From Acanthamoeba sp. SK_2022b (lineage: Eukaryota > Discosea > Longamoebia > Acanthamoebidae), in NCBI GenBank assembly GCA_027943245.1, contig JANDJZ010000486.1, positions 1-31,634 of the forward strand: a DNA stretch of 31,634 bases, in the 5' to 3' direction. Shown here in pieces: positions 7,430-21,172 of the stretch. Under the pieces are notes generated by a model. That model was not told where the DNA came from, made no database searches, and saw only the letters and a program-made list of their open reading frames with translations. The translations under genes and the position numbers were made by a program. How positions within the stretch are numbered: position 1 is the first letter of the stretch; every line of letters starts with the position of its first letter.

Positions 7430-10146
7430 TTAGCTGTGCCGCGGCTCGGGTGGTGCAAATCGCGTGCGCTGCCTGCCCTTTGAGGTGAGGCGAGTCGGGT
7501 GAAGTAGGCGATAGCAGCGCTTGTGAAGGGGCAGGAAGCCACAGTAGGCACAGCAGAGGCTTGCAGATGAGGACTTGCCAAGCCGAGCACAAACAGCACA
7601 CTTCCGTCCCTTGACGTGGAGACGAGTGAGACCGTGATCTAAGGTTGGAATGCCAAGGCCTTCAGAGCGCATCTCTTCTGCAAGACACCGGCGGAAGGTT
7701 CGGAAGTCGTTGGTGTCATCTAGATGCTCAGATTAAAGCAAATTCAATTAGATTTGAAATTCGGAAATCATTTTTACAATAAAAGAAATAAAAAAATAAA
7801 AATTAAATTCGAAAATCGCTGGGCTGTCATACCAGGATGGAGATGGTTCCAGATGATCCATGAGTTGTGGATTGTTGCCTCCAGCAACCAGAAGAAGACA
7901 GCGTGCTTCCAGTTGACAAGGCGATGAGGGTAGGTGTGTTGAAGGCATGCTGCATCCATCTGGTCGACAAAGCCCATGTGGAGGTTGTAGTCATGAACTA
8001 CATCAGGGATGGTCCCTGACTTCTTGGTGATTGTAGCTGCGCCATCGTAGAGGTTGCTGATGAAGTTGATGAGCTTTGACCCTTCTGACTTCTGCTGGTG
8101 GAAGGTGAGTGCAGCCATCACTCTTGTTGGTGTTGTTGGGTCAGTGTGGTGGAGGGCTTGCCAGGAGTTGACTGGAGTGCTTGAATGTAGATAGCGACCA
8201 AAGAGTGGAGAAGGACGATCCTTGCGGCATGCAAGAGTGAATCGGTGGCCAAGCTGCTCTAGGCCAAGAGCAGCATCGAATGACCCAAAGTAGGAGTCAG
8301 CGCGCACAGAGAAGCTTCGACCACCAGGAAGATAGGAGACCATCCAAAGCAGAGTTGCTGTTGTCCGCTCTGAAACCTTGGCGAAGAGTGAGCAGGCAAA
8401 GAGGTACTTGGCTCGATCCACCAACGACCAGACCTTCACCCCAATTGGATGTGGCTTCCTCTTGATGATGACAGTGAATGGGCAGCGTGCCTTTGTGGGG
8501 ATGAGGGACTCATCCACAACAACGTCAGTGAACGGCTCCCAGAACCGCTGGAACCGCTCGTTCAGTCGCCTGATCATCTCCTCGACATCAACAGTCATGG
8601 ACTTCTTGATCTCGTGGTAGGCCTCACGGCTCATGGTTCTCCGGATGAAGTTGTTCCCGTAGATGTCGTCACCACGCCGCCAGTACTCCTCCTCCGCTGA
8701 GAGAGGTGCCATTCCGATGAGGATCGAGACAGCAAGGAAGCAGAGGAAGGAAGCACGAGTGAATGCTGGAAGTTTATGATGACTGCGAGAAGTGGATGAG
8801 CGTGCTTGCCTTTTCTGCTCCGCACGTGCAGCAGCTCTTGCCTGAGAGCGAGGGATGATGTGGTCGTCCATGAGGTCGCTGAAGAACAGAAGGAAGAGCT
8901 GAAGACGAGATGTTGTGGCTGTGTGTGGTATGTCCTTAGGACCATGCTGCTGTGGTGTTGCGTTGGCAGCAGAAGCAGCTGCAGCTGTGCCCATGGTGGT
9001 TGGATGTATGGAGGTGGTTGGGTGGAGAGCGGCGATCGGGTGTATGGCGGCGGTCGGGTGTACAGCGGCGGTCGGGTGTACAGTGGCAGTCGGGTGTATG
9101 GTGGCGGTCGGGTGTACAGTGATGGTTGGGTGTACAGCGGCAGTTGGGTGTACAGTGACAGTTGGGTGTATGGCGGCGGTTGGGTGTACAGCGGCGGTCG
9201 GGTGTACAGCAGCGGTTGGGTGTACAGTGGTGGTCGGGTGTATGGCGGCGGTCGGGTGTACAGCGACGGTCAGGTGTACGGCAGCGGTTGGGTGTACAGC
9301 GGCAGTTGGGTGTACGGCAGCGGTCGGGTGGAGAGTGGCAGCTGATGCTGTGCCCATGGTGGTCGGGTGTACAGCAACGGTCAGGTGTACGGCGGCAGTC
9401 GGGTGTACAGCAGTGGTCGGGTGTACAGCAGCAGTTGGGTGGAGAGCGGCAGCTGATGCTGTGCCCATGGCGGTTGGGTGTACAGCAGCGGTCGGGTGTA
9501 TGGCAGCGGTCGGGTGTACAGTGGCGGTCGGGTGTATGGTGGTGGTTGGGTGTACAGTGACGGTCGGGTGTATGGTGGCAGTCGGGTGTACAGTGGCGGT
9601 CGGGTGTACAGTGGCAGTCAGGTGTACAGCAGCAGTCGGGTGGAGAGTGGCAGCTGTGCTGTTGGCGGTCGGGTGTATGATGGTGATTGGGTGTACAGCA
9701 GTGGTCGGGTGTACAGTGGCGGTCGGGTGGAGAGCAGCAGCTGACACTGTGCCTGCAGCGGTCGGGTGTACGGCTGCAGTGGTCTGGTGGTGTAGTGGTG
9801 AGGTGGGCACAGTGGTGACGTGTGGTTTGGAGCGTACCGCTGTGGTCGGGTGGTGAACGTTGGCGCTGGAGAACCAATTGTTCACTTTTCTCCAGAGGGC
9901 ATCTTTCTGCAGCTGCTTTTCTTTGGCACTCAACTGCTGGTTGGTGATGTCGATCTCGCTTCCTGATTCCTTCTCCTCAAGATCCATCTCACTCCCCCCT
10001 TCCTTCGGTTCCACAACTTCCATCTTGCTCCCCTCCTTTTCTTTTTCGATTTTTCTTCTCTTCTTCGCAGGACATGGTGCCTTATTACATTCCTTTACTA
10101 GGCGCTTACACTCCTTACAGGAGGGCACCTTCCTCGTCTTCTCCAT
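7430..10146 (-). CDS. piggyBac-like transposase with long HPT-repeat linker
   Basis: Exons 10146-7833 and 7719-7430 (minus) join in phase through a GTATGA donor to give 867 residues. Domains: an N-terminal Cys motif CKECKRLVKECNKAPCPAKK with Lys-rich flanks; acidic spacer; about 290 residues of HPTAAV-type hexapeptides (about residues 96-385); then the DDE_Tnp_1_7 catalytic region with Asp in VVVDESLIP (about 545), RADSYFGS (about 615) and VVHDYNLHMGFVDQMD (about 717-723). The second exon supplies the Cys-rich finger CAVC...CAYC...LHKRCY typical of piggyBac C-termini. It cuts and pastes its own element. The start at 10146 is the first ATG; a longer frame begins at a TTG at 10218. All acidic positions and the finger are intact, so it could be active. 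The repeat linker is not a normal piggyBac feature. Confidence 0.87.
8990..9775. repeat. 18-bp minisatellite within the transposase frame
   Basis: Dozens of degenerate copies of an 18-bp unit related to GGTGTACAGCGGCGGTCG run through this stretch. On the minus strand each unit encodes a hexapeptide of the V-H-P-T-A/T-A type. Longer interruptions containing a GTASAAALHP-like segment recur near 9340, 9450 and 9650, giving a higher-order repeat. The unit is a multiple of three, so copy number can change without breaking the frame. Long frames on the plus strand and in other phases here are by-products of the repeat. Confidence 0.92.
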
Positions 10147-10243
10147 CTTGCCGTCACTTCGCCATGTGGCCAACCTGTCTCGCCGCCTGTCGCTAACGCC
10201 CTTGCGGAGTTTTTTCAAATTTCGATGATTATAAGCCTACGGC

Positions 10244-10247
10244 ATAA
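10244..10247. repeat. Target-site duplication ATAA, right copy
   Basis: ATAA follows the right inverted end of the element and matches the left copy at 7298-7301. Confidence 0.7.
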
Positions 10248-10522
10248 AATCTACTGGTGAACGCGAGCTGGCGGTCTACTGGATCGCTACGTTTGCTACG
10301 CCCGACGACGTGCCCCGAGGCACCAGAATTGATCGGAAGGAGATCCGCAAGTGCTTATGGAGGAAGTGGAGTCGCAGCTTCCAGCAAATCAATATGTCGC
10401 ATTCTTCGACCAGGGTTCTCGAACATCTCGCCGATCACTACGACATGACGGCGTTGGTTACGAATTCTGTGGTGCCCAAGGAGGTGGAGGGCGAGGTTAC
10501 TGGAATCTCCGTAACCGACTAA
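10244..10522 (+). pseudogene. Nudix hydrolase, 3' part
   Basis: Directly after the right end of the element an open frame begins ATA AAA TCT and reads IKSTGERELAVYWIATFATP, continuing to RKEIRKCLWRKWSRSFQQ and a stop at 10520-10522. The text looks like the beta strand and C-terminal helix of a Nudix fold. It has no start codon of its own and is in the same reading phase as the 5' part ending at 7301. Together the halves would give about 290 residues. It converges on the alpha/beta hydrolase gene 90 bp further on. Confidence 0.75.
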
Positions 10523-10612
10523 CATCATTGAAAACAATCCATCAAAATGATGTTGCTTATTTAAAAATAATTAAAAAATAATTAAAAATGACCATCCTTA
10601 AAAAAAGGATTA

Positions 10613-11684
10613 TTAAAGACGAGCACCGTTGTGGCCAGTCACGCCACAGGCCCACCGCAGCAACCACGCGCCGGCAGCGTCCACCATGGCATCGGTGAGC
10701 TCGTGCCCTTTGCCCTCCTCTACCACCACCGCGCACACGCCGTCCCCGCCATTGCTCGCCATCGCTCGCTGGAGCCGTTCGAGGAAGGCCTGCGAGCAGT
10801 GGAAGGGCACGAGCCGATCGTCGGCCCCGCAGAGCACGAGCAGCTTCCTGTCTCGCAGTCGCGCCACGGCAGCCTCGCCCATCCCGCCCGCGTCCAGGTG
10901 ACTCAGTGCCCGCTTCAGGCTCTCGGGCAGGTACCTCTGCTCTTCTTCGTCCTTTTCTACAACCTTGATGCCCTTCTTGTAGAGCATTCCTTGCACTCTG
11001 TTTCTCATGAGGCGGAGGTAGTCGCAGCAGCCAATGATGGGCACCCCCACGGTGATGCGCGGGTCGTGTAGCAGGGCGAGCCACGTCGAGTGGCCTCCGA
11101 GGCTCACCCCCACGCAGGCCCACAGCTCCACTCGCAGCGCGGCGGGCAAGTAGGAAGGGAGCAGCGACACGAGTAGCGACAGGTCCTGCGATGTGCCGTA
11201 CTGGATGGAGAACATGTCCTGCGCGTGCGTCTCGTTTCCTGCTCGCCACGACTCGCTACACGACGTAGAAGGTCAGAAGATGTGTGCCAACTCCATATGC
11301 TACCCGAGCTGATGCCACGCTCATGGCCATGCGGAGAGATGGGGATACGGACTTGGCCAAGTCGCGGACGCGGCGATGGCCGTGGTTGCGGTGGTCCAGC
11401 GTCACGACCACCAAGTTGCGTTGTTGCTTGGCCTCCTTCTCGGCCTGGCCGAGGGGGGCGCAGTGCCGAACGAGCGCGGCCGCGGTGGGGTCGAGCGCCT
11501 CGCTCTCGCCCAAGCGGCCGTGGAGCAGGAACGCCACCGCCACTGGCCGCCCCTCTGCCGCCAGCTGCTCGAGCTGCGCCTCCTGCGACGAGGGAGCTTC
11601 GGAGCCGGCTCTGGTGGCCATGAAGTGGAGATGCACGGGCATGCCCCCTACATGAGGCAGCGTCACCTTCCTCACCTCGCCCAT
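10613..11684 (-). CDS. Alpha/beta hydrolase (serine hydrolase)
   Basis: Two exons, 11684-11353 and 11255-10613, encode 324 residues. The N-terminal exon carries VAFLLHGRLGE (oxyanion-loop region) and VVTLDHRNHGHR. The second begins ESWRAGNETHAQDMFSIQYG and holds the nucleophile elbow GVSLGGHS, the acid CGADDRLVP and the catalytic His in EEGKGHEL, in the order of the superfamily. The join AA|GTCCGT...TAG gives DLANESWRAGN, which keeps the fold continuous. The donor is weak, but it is the only one found that gives the right phase. An alternative ATG at 11723 adds MKLSLKFEHYFII. The protein is probably cytosolic; no signal peptide is evident. The substrate is unknown; it may be an esterase or a dienelactone-hydrolase-like enzyme. 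Confidence 0.87.
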
Positions 11685-11766
11685 TATTATAAAATAATGT
11701 TCGAATTTCAAAGATAATTTCATTTTTGTTCCATAAAAAAATAATATAATAATTTATTAATTGATA

Positions 11767-13704
11767 TCAAGCTTGCGTGATGAAGAGGGAGTGGTCGAGG
11801 CCGCAAACGGCGCGCAGGACGTGTTTGTCGGCGAGAGCCTCTACCTGGGTGGGCGTGTGTACGGTGTTTTCGTGGCCCAGGCCCAGCCGGCCGCAGGCAT
11901 TGAAGCCCCACCCGTACAACCGGCCCGATGCTGTGACGTCGTGCCCCCCCCCCCCAATCACGCCTCGCGTGTCACTAGACGCCGCAAGAGAGGAGAGCGA
12001 GCGAGCGCGCGCGCGCGAGTGGGGAGCAAAGGAATACCGGTGACCGCGAGCGAGTGTCCGCCGCCCGCAGAGACGGCGACCACGCCGGCCTCCGGACCGA
12101 GCGCGGCGACGGGCTCCGGCTTTAGGAAATCCTCCGTGGCGCCGTGACCCAGCCGACCGTCCTCGCCCCAACCCCAGCTCCACACCTGACCGTCCTCTGC
12201 GTCGTCCAAGCCACAGGGCACAGTGTCGCGCGTGCATGAGCCAATGATCTGGGCGTGGATGGGGTTGTGGGGGGGGGGGGAGTGGCGAGGTTACTGGTGA
12301 GGGCGAGCATGTGCGCGCCGCCGGCGGCGACTTCCTTGACGTCTTCCAGGTCCACGGCGGAGGGTTCGAGACAGAGCCCGCGTTCGCCGTGGCCCAGTTG
12401 GCCCGCCTCGCCGTTGCCAAAGGTCAGCAGGCGACCCTCCTTCTCGTTCCAGAGGCACGTGAAGTCGGTCCCGCACACGGCGCGCGAGATGCCCTCCTCT
12501 GCACAGCACGAGGGTCAGCCCCCTCTCCCCGATGAGGCCAGGCCAGGCCAGGCCAGGCGCGGGCTGGTCCAAACCTCGCAGGGCGGTGAGCTCCCGGGGC
12601 TTCAGCTCGTCTTCGGTGCTGTTGTGTCCCAGCTGTCCGTCGACTCCGTAGCCCCACGTCCACACGCGCCCGTCTTTCTCCACGGCCACGCAGTGGTCCA
12701 GTCCGGCGGATACGTCGACTGTCGACACAAGTGAAACGCGTGCGTGAGCGAGGCAGCGGTCAGCATGCTGCTGGCAGCCCGTCTTGTTGATGACGAAGAG
12801 GGAGAGACGCATGGGGGGGGGGGAGGAAAGGAGGTTGGGCAAACCGATGGTCTTGTCGCGGAAGAAGTCAAGGCGGACGGGGAGGAACTGGCTTTCCTTG
12901 TTGCCGAGACCCACCTGCCCGAACTCGCTAGAGCCCCACGTGAAGACCTCGCTGTCCTCTGTTCGGTATACGTGTCGACCACCGTGTTAGTGTGCACTCT
13001 GCGCGCCAGAGCAGAAGCGAAGCCCGCGTGTACACACACAAGCGAGGATGGAGAAATGAGTGTACTGTTGAGAGCAATGCCGTGGTGTCGCCCGATTCGT
13101 ATCTTGACAAAGCCCAGGCTCTGCGCGGCCTCGCACAAGGTGGGGAAGAAGATGTGCTTGTCTCGTCGCATGGGCAGCAGAGCGGAGGCGCCGGTCGCGC
13201 CCCAGTAGTACACTTGGTGCTTTGCTGAAGTGGCGAGGAGGGCTGTGAGTGGTGGTGGTGGTGGTGTGCATGCAGCACGCATCGTATCGGTAGGGCGACG
13301 GTACTTGTGAGGAGGAGGCTCTGGCTCCAGCCAGCGGCGGCATCGAGATAGGAGGCACCCACGGGCAGGTCTTGAACGAGTAGCGGAACTGTGCAGTCCT
13401 CGAGATCTCCCTGGCCCAGCTGCGCCTGGCGTCCTGAGCCGCAAGCGTATACGCCTTGCCCAGCTAGAAAGCCAGCCAACGCGTGCGTAGACCATGTGTA
13501 AGTGAAACGCGCATTTAGGAGGAAAGATTAAAAACCTTTGTTGTGAAATTAGATTGTACCTGGCGGGACGCGCTCGGGCTGTATGGCGTAGTGTCGCCGC
13601 TTCACGAGCCAGATGCATGAAGAAACTGGTGTGCACAACCGTGCAGAGGACGTCCTTCCCGGCACGAGCATCCCCGCCACTCCATGCTTCGCTACGCGCT
13701 TCAT
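11767..13704 (-). CDS. RCC1-repeat beta-propeller protein, probably mitochondrial
   Basis: Eight exons on the minus strand: 13704-13560, 13463-13305, 13224-13066, 12958-12845, 12718-12575, 12498-12295, 12196-12038 and 11930-11767. All seven joins are phase 1, giving 415 residues. Each internal exon encodes about one RCC1 blade, for example GVYACGSGRQAQLGQGD, SEVFTWGSSEFGQVGLG, GRVWTWGYGVDGQLGH, GQVWSWGWGEDGRLGH and GRLYGWGFNACGRLGLG; the last ends GLDHSLFITQA. Exon 1 encodes MKRVAKHGVAGMLVPGRTSS and later VKRRHYAIQP: basic, Ser-rich, without acidic residues until Glu, like a mitochondrial presequence. That combination recalls RCC1L/WBSCR16, a mitochondrial RCC1-like protein, rather than nuclear RCC1. 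Only the fold is certain; targeting and the RCC1L identity are inferred. It diverges from the Bud20 gene across 118 bp. Confidence 0.88.
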
Positions 13705-13822
13705 CTTGTGCTGTCCGAGAAATAAAAAGAAAAAAAAAATGATGAACGGAGCTGAGAAAGTAAAGAGAAGCAAATAGACACAAACGCAAACTTGCCTTTG
13801 AAGATAACAACAGCACATCAAG
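13705..13822. promoter_or_regulatory. Compact bidirectional promoter region
   Basis: Only 118 bp separate the start codons of the leftward RCC1-like gene and the rightward Bud20/ZNF593 gene, so both promoters and leaders must lie or overlap here. The stretch is A-rich on the plus strand, with a poly(A) run near 13731-13739. No clear TATA box is seen. Confidence 0.5.
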
Positions 13823-14605
13823 ATGGGCAGACAGAGGCGAAAGAGGCAACACAAGGACAAGTTCACGTCCAAGGTTAAATCTACCAAGCGCCGAACGAAG
13901 GGTAAATTTCTCCTTAAATTTTGTCAAATTCATCATCTTCTGGCCCTGATCGTTTCTTTCCATCTACTCTTTTCTGCACTTTGTGGCTCTCAGATTTGGA
14001 TCAGGTAAGACCCTTGCATTGATTCTCCGAAACGCGTCTCCGTCTCCGTTCGCGTTGTTAATCGCTCAATCTTCTTGAATGATTTTTGCAGATTTACAGC
14101 GAGATTCAGGCGGGCAAGGTGACGACGCCTCTCGATCTCGACCTGCCCGGCAGCGGCCAGTTCGTTTGCGTCCACTGCGCGTACGCCTTCCCCCAACCTA
14201 ACGTCCAACGTTGTTAAACGCTCTGCAGAGGAGTGAACCGTGCAGTGTTGGTAAAGTGTTGTTTTGGAGCTGAGCTGGTGATCATGCCTTCCTCTTTTCC
14301 ATGCATGCTGCTCAGTCGGTATTTCATTGATGAGAACTCCATGAAGGACCACTTCAAGACCAAGCTGCACAAGAAGAGGTACTACATACTCCCCTGATCC
14401 CGAACCTGTCTGCAGCAAGAGGAGGAGGTTGGCCTCGAGTCAGAGGCTGAACGTGGCTTGGCGTTGTGATTCCAGGATGAAGAACCTCTCCGTTGAGCCC
14501 TATGGCGGACCCGAACAGGACGGCCAGGTCAAGGTGGACAATGGGCCCAAGCTCAACCGAAATCTCGAGGTCAAGGAAGAGGAGGACAACCAGGCCAGCG
14601 AGTAA
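13823..14605 (+). CDS. ZNF593: Bud20/ZNF593-type C2H2 zinc-finger ribosome biogenesis factor
   Basis: Exons 13823-13901, 13994-14004, 14092-14180, 14316-14378 and 14476-14605 give 123 residues, the usual size. The N-terminus MGRQRRKRQHKDKFTSKVKS is basic, followed by the family hallmark RRTKDLDQI. A single extended C2H2 finger follows, with Cys56, Cys59, His72 and His78, and the motif HCARYFIDENSMKDHFKTK; then MKNLSVEPYGG and an acidic tail EVKEEEDNQASE. Bud20 is a shuttling factor bound to pre-60S particles during nuclear export and late maturation, so this gene belongs functionally with midasin at the right end of the window. Exon 2 is only 11 nt (AT TTG GAT CAG) and encodes the conserved DLDQ. 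Confidence 0.93.
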
Positions 14606-14779
14606 GCGTGCAAAGCAAACTTTTACACACCACCTAATCAACAACGACGTTGCGTTTTCGAGAACATCTCGGCCAACAACGTGGCTGGTTGCGAATTCTT
14701 TTCATTTTTGTTTTTCTTGGAAGGAAAAGGGAAAGAAATTATGTAAAGGCGCAAACGTTCACACAACATCAAGCCAAGA

Positions 14780-14789
14780 TATAAAAATA
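14780..14789 (+). promoter_or_regulatory. Candidate TATA box for WDR5
   Basis: TATAAAAATA lies 67-76 bases before the WDR5 start codon, in the 250-bp gap after the Bud20 gene. Position and sequence fit a TATA element; the transcription start is not known. Confidence 0.45.
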
Positions 14790-14804
14790 TACAGAGGGCA
14801 TTGA

Positions 14805-19486
<4,682 letters not shown>

Positions 19487-19623
19487 GTGTGGGTCGTTGT
19501 ATGTTGATGCTTCTTGCCGGTTCAGCTTCAGGAAAGCCAGACTAGGCTTTCTTTTCTTTTCTTTTTCTATTTCCATTTCCAAGGCAAGAATTTCCTTTCA
19601 TCTGCGTTTTTTGTTAGCACAAC

Positions 19624-20478
19624 ATGGCAGAGAAGGAGGGCTCCTCATCCAGATCGTCGAGAAGCGAGGATAGGCATAGAGAGGACAAGGAGCGAGAGAG
19701 CCGTCACCGGGACAGAAGTAGCAGGGATCGGCACGACGATGACGATCAGAGACGGAGCAAGGTATATGGCTCCATTTGGTTGAACTAATTCGTGTTGCTG
19801 TGCACAAATTCACGCGCCCCCTACCACCCTGCGCTCCCCTCGTGGCATTTGCCTAAAGAAATTACTTTAAATGTTATTTAAATGTTCGCTCTTTGTTTGG
19901 GGGCAGAGATCACGAGACGAAGACGATGACAAGAGCCTAGAGAAGCGCAGCGACGAGAAGCGACGCTCCTCCTCCTCCTCCAAACGTAGCCGCAGAGCCG
20001 CCTCCCCCTCTTCCTCTGACGACTCGGACTCCTCCTCCTCCTCCTCCTCCGACCGCAAGCGCCGCCGGCGCAGGCGCAGGCGATCCTCCTCTGCCTCCTC
20101 CTCCTCCTCCGACTCGTCCTCCGACGAGAGCTCGCGCAAGCGCTGGCGAAAGCACCGCAGCAGCAGCAGCAGCAGCAGCAGCAGGAAGGCGTCGGAGCGG
20201 AGCGAGGCCGGCGAGGACAAGGACAAGGAGAGGGAGGAGCGCAGGCGGAGGCGGCGCGAGAAGAAGGAGAAGAGGCGCGAGAAGAGGCGAAAGGAGAAGA
20301 AGGAGCGCAAGAAGAGGAAGGAGGAGAAGAAGCGGGAGAAGCAGGGCAAGAAGGGCGCGTGTAAGCAGTGGGGCTTCTACGGCGTCGTGCGCGAGGCCGA
20401 CATGTTCTTCAAGGACCCCGTGCGTGGCCTCACCATCCTGCGCGCGCGCGTGTCGCGTGCGCGTGTGCGGTAATCTGA

Positions 20479-20521
<43 letters not shown>

Positions 20522-21172
20522 GACAGGAGTTCTCGTGCTACCTGCGTGAGGTGAAGAAGATCGAGCCCGAAGTGCTGAGCAACTTTGATAGAAAGAAGTA
20601 CTGGAAGGACTACATGGAAGGTGCGCCGCCCGACACCCAATCAATGCCCTTCCCCCCTCAACGCGTGCGCACACGTGTGGCCGCTCGCTCACCTATTCTA
20701 CCCCCCCCCCGCGCACACAATCGTGATCGCTCTCAGATTTCAACACGTGCACGATGCCCTCCAAGAAGTATTACGACCTCGCGCAGTGGGAGGCGCGCCA
20801 GGCCATCAAGCGCCAGCGCAAGTACGACGATCATCGCCCACTCGTGCGCACGCGCGCGCGCGAGCCTAGCGGTGGCAGCCATCGGCTGAACGGTCCTGAT
20901 TGGTCCGTTTGTGTTTGTCCACACAAAAACAGGGGCCTCGGCGCGACGCAGGAGAATCTGAAGGACGAAGACGCGCTCCTGGAGAGGAAGAAGAAGGAGC
21001 GGGAGGAGAAGGCCTTCCAGAACGCCTATCGGTACCCCACGCCCCACCTTTCGTCTTTGGCTCTTCGCGTGGGCTCATCTCGGTGGCCCGTGTGTACAGC
21101 AACGCGCGCCTGGAGAAGCAGCTGCAGGAGATCGCCAAGAAGGAGGGCAAGGTCTATATTCCTCCGGTCTGA
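19624..21172 (+). CDS. SR-rich nuclear protein with a conserved C-terminal block
   Basis: Exons 19624-19761, 19907-20419, 20527-20620, 20737-20821, 20933-21031 and 21100-21172 give 333 residues. The first 245 are Arg/Ser/Asp/Lys-rich: RS-type dipeptides, runs of Ser, Arg and Lys, including SSRSSRSEDRHREDKERESR. There is no RRM. After KKGACKQWGFYGVVREADMF the sequence becomes structured: EFSCYLREVKKIEPEVLS, KKYWKDYMEDFNTCTMPSKK, YYDLAQWEARQAIKRQ, then a charged helix ending LQEIAKKEGKVYIPPV. This block looks conserved in eukaryotic RS-rich nuclear proteins of unclear function, but I cannot name the family with confidence. A role in pre-mRNA splicing is inferred from composition only. The exon 2/3 intron carries a (GT)n repeat. 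AATAAA-like runs follow the stop. Confidence 0.88.
20481..20520. repeat. (GT)n microsatellite
   Basis: Twenty GT units fill the 3' half of the intron 20420-20526 and end six bases before the acceptor AG. Confidence 0.95.

Larger units (their letters stand above)
7302..10243 (-). mobile_element. piggyBac-like DNA transposon inserted in the Nudix gene
   Basis: The element is 2,942 bp. Its ends carry an 11-bp perfect inverted repeat, GCCGTAGGCTT at 7302-7312 and AAGCCTACGGC at 10233-10243, flanked by ATAA on both sides. It holds one gene on the minus strand, a transposase with the piggyBac DDD core and C-terminal zinc finger. Removing the element plus one ATAA takes out 2,946 bp (982 codons) and joins the two Nudix halves in frame. 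Known piggyBac elements target TTAA and excise precisely; ATAA here departs from that, so either this is a lineage with relaxed target choice or the site has mutated. About 128 bp (left) and 97 bp (right) of non-coding end sequence remain outside the transposase. Confidence 0.82.

Noticed and set aside
8990..9775. Regularly spaced repeats that could suggest a CRISPR array
   Set aside because: The 18-bp units are contiguous with no unique spacers, lie inside a reading frame, and the genome is eukaryotic.
8915..9877. Long open frames on both strands encoding VGCTAA-, VYSGGR- and HCTPD-type repeats
   Set aside because: They arise because an 18-bp minisatellite without stop codons is open in most frames. 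Only the minus-strand HPTAAV frame continues into conserved transposase sequence.
12602..13963. A 453-residue minus-strand frame across the RCC1 region
   Set aside because: It is out of phase with the RCC1 repeats for most of its length and runs through introns and the promoter; the spliced model explains the region.
19937..20692. Leucine/alanine-rich minus-strand frame opposite the SR-rich gene
   Set aside because: It is the antisense of Ser/Arg/Lys codon runs and spans a (GT)n intron; it has no independent features.
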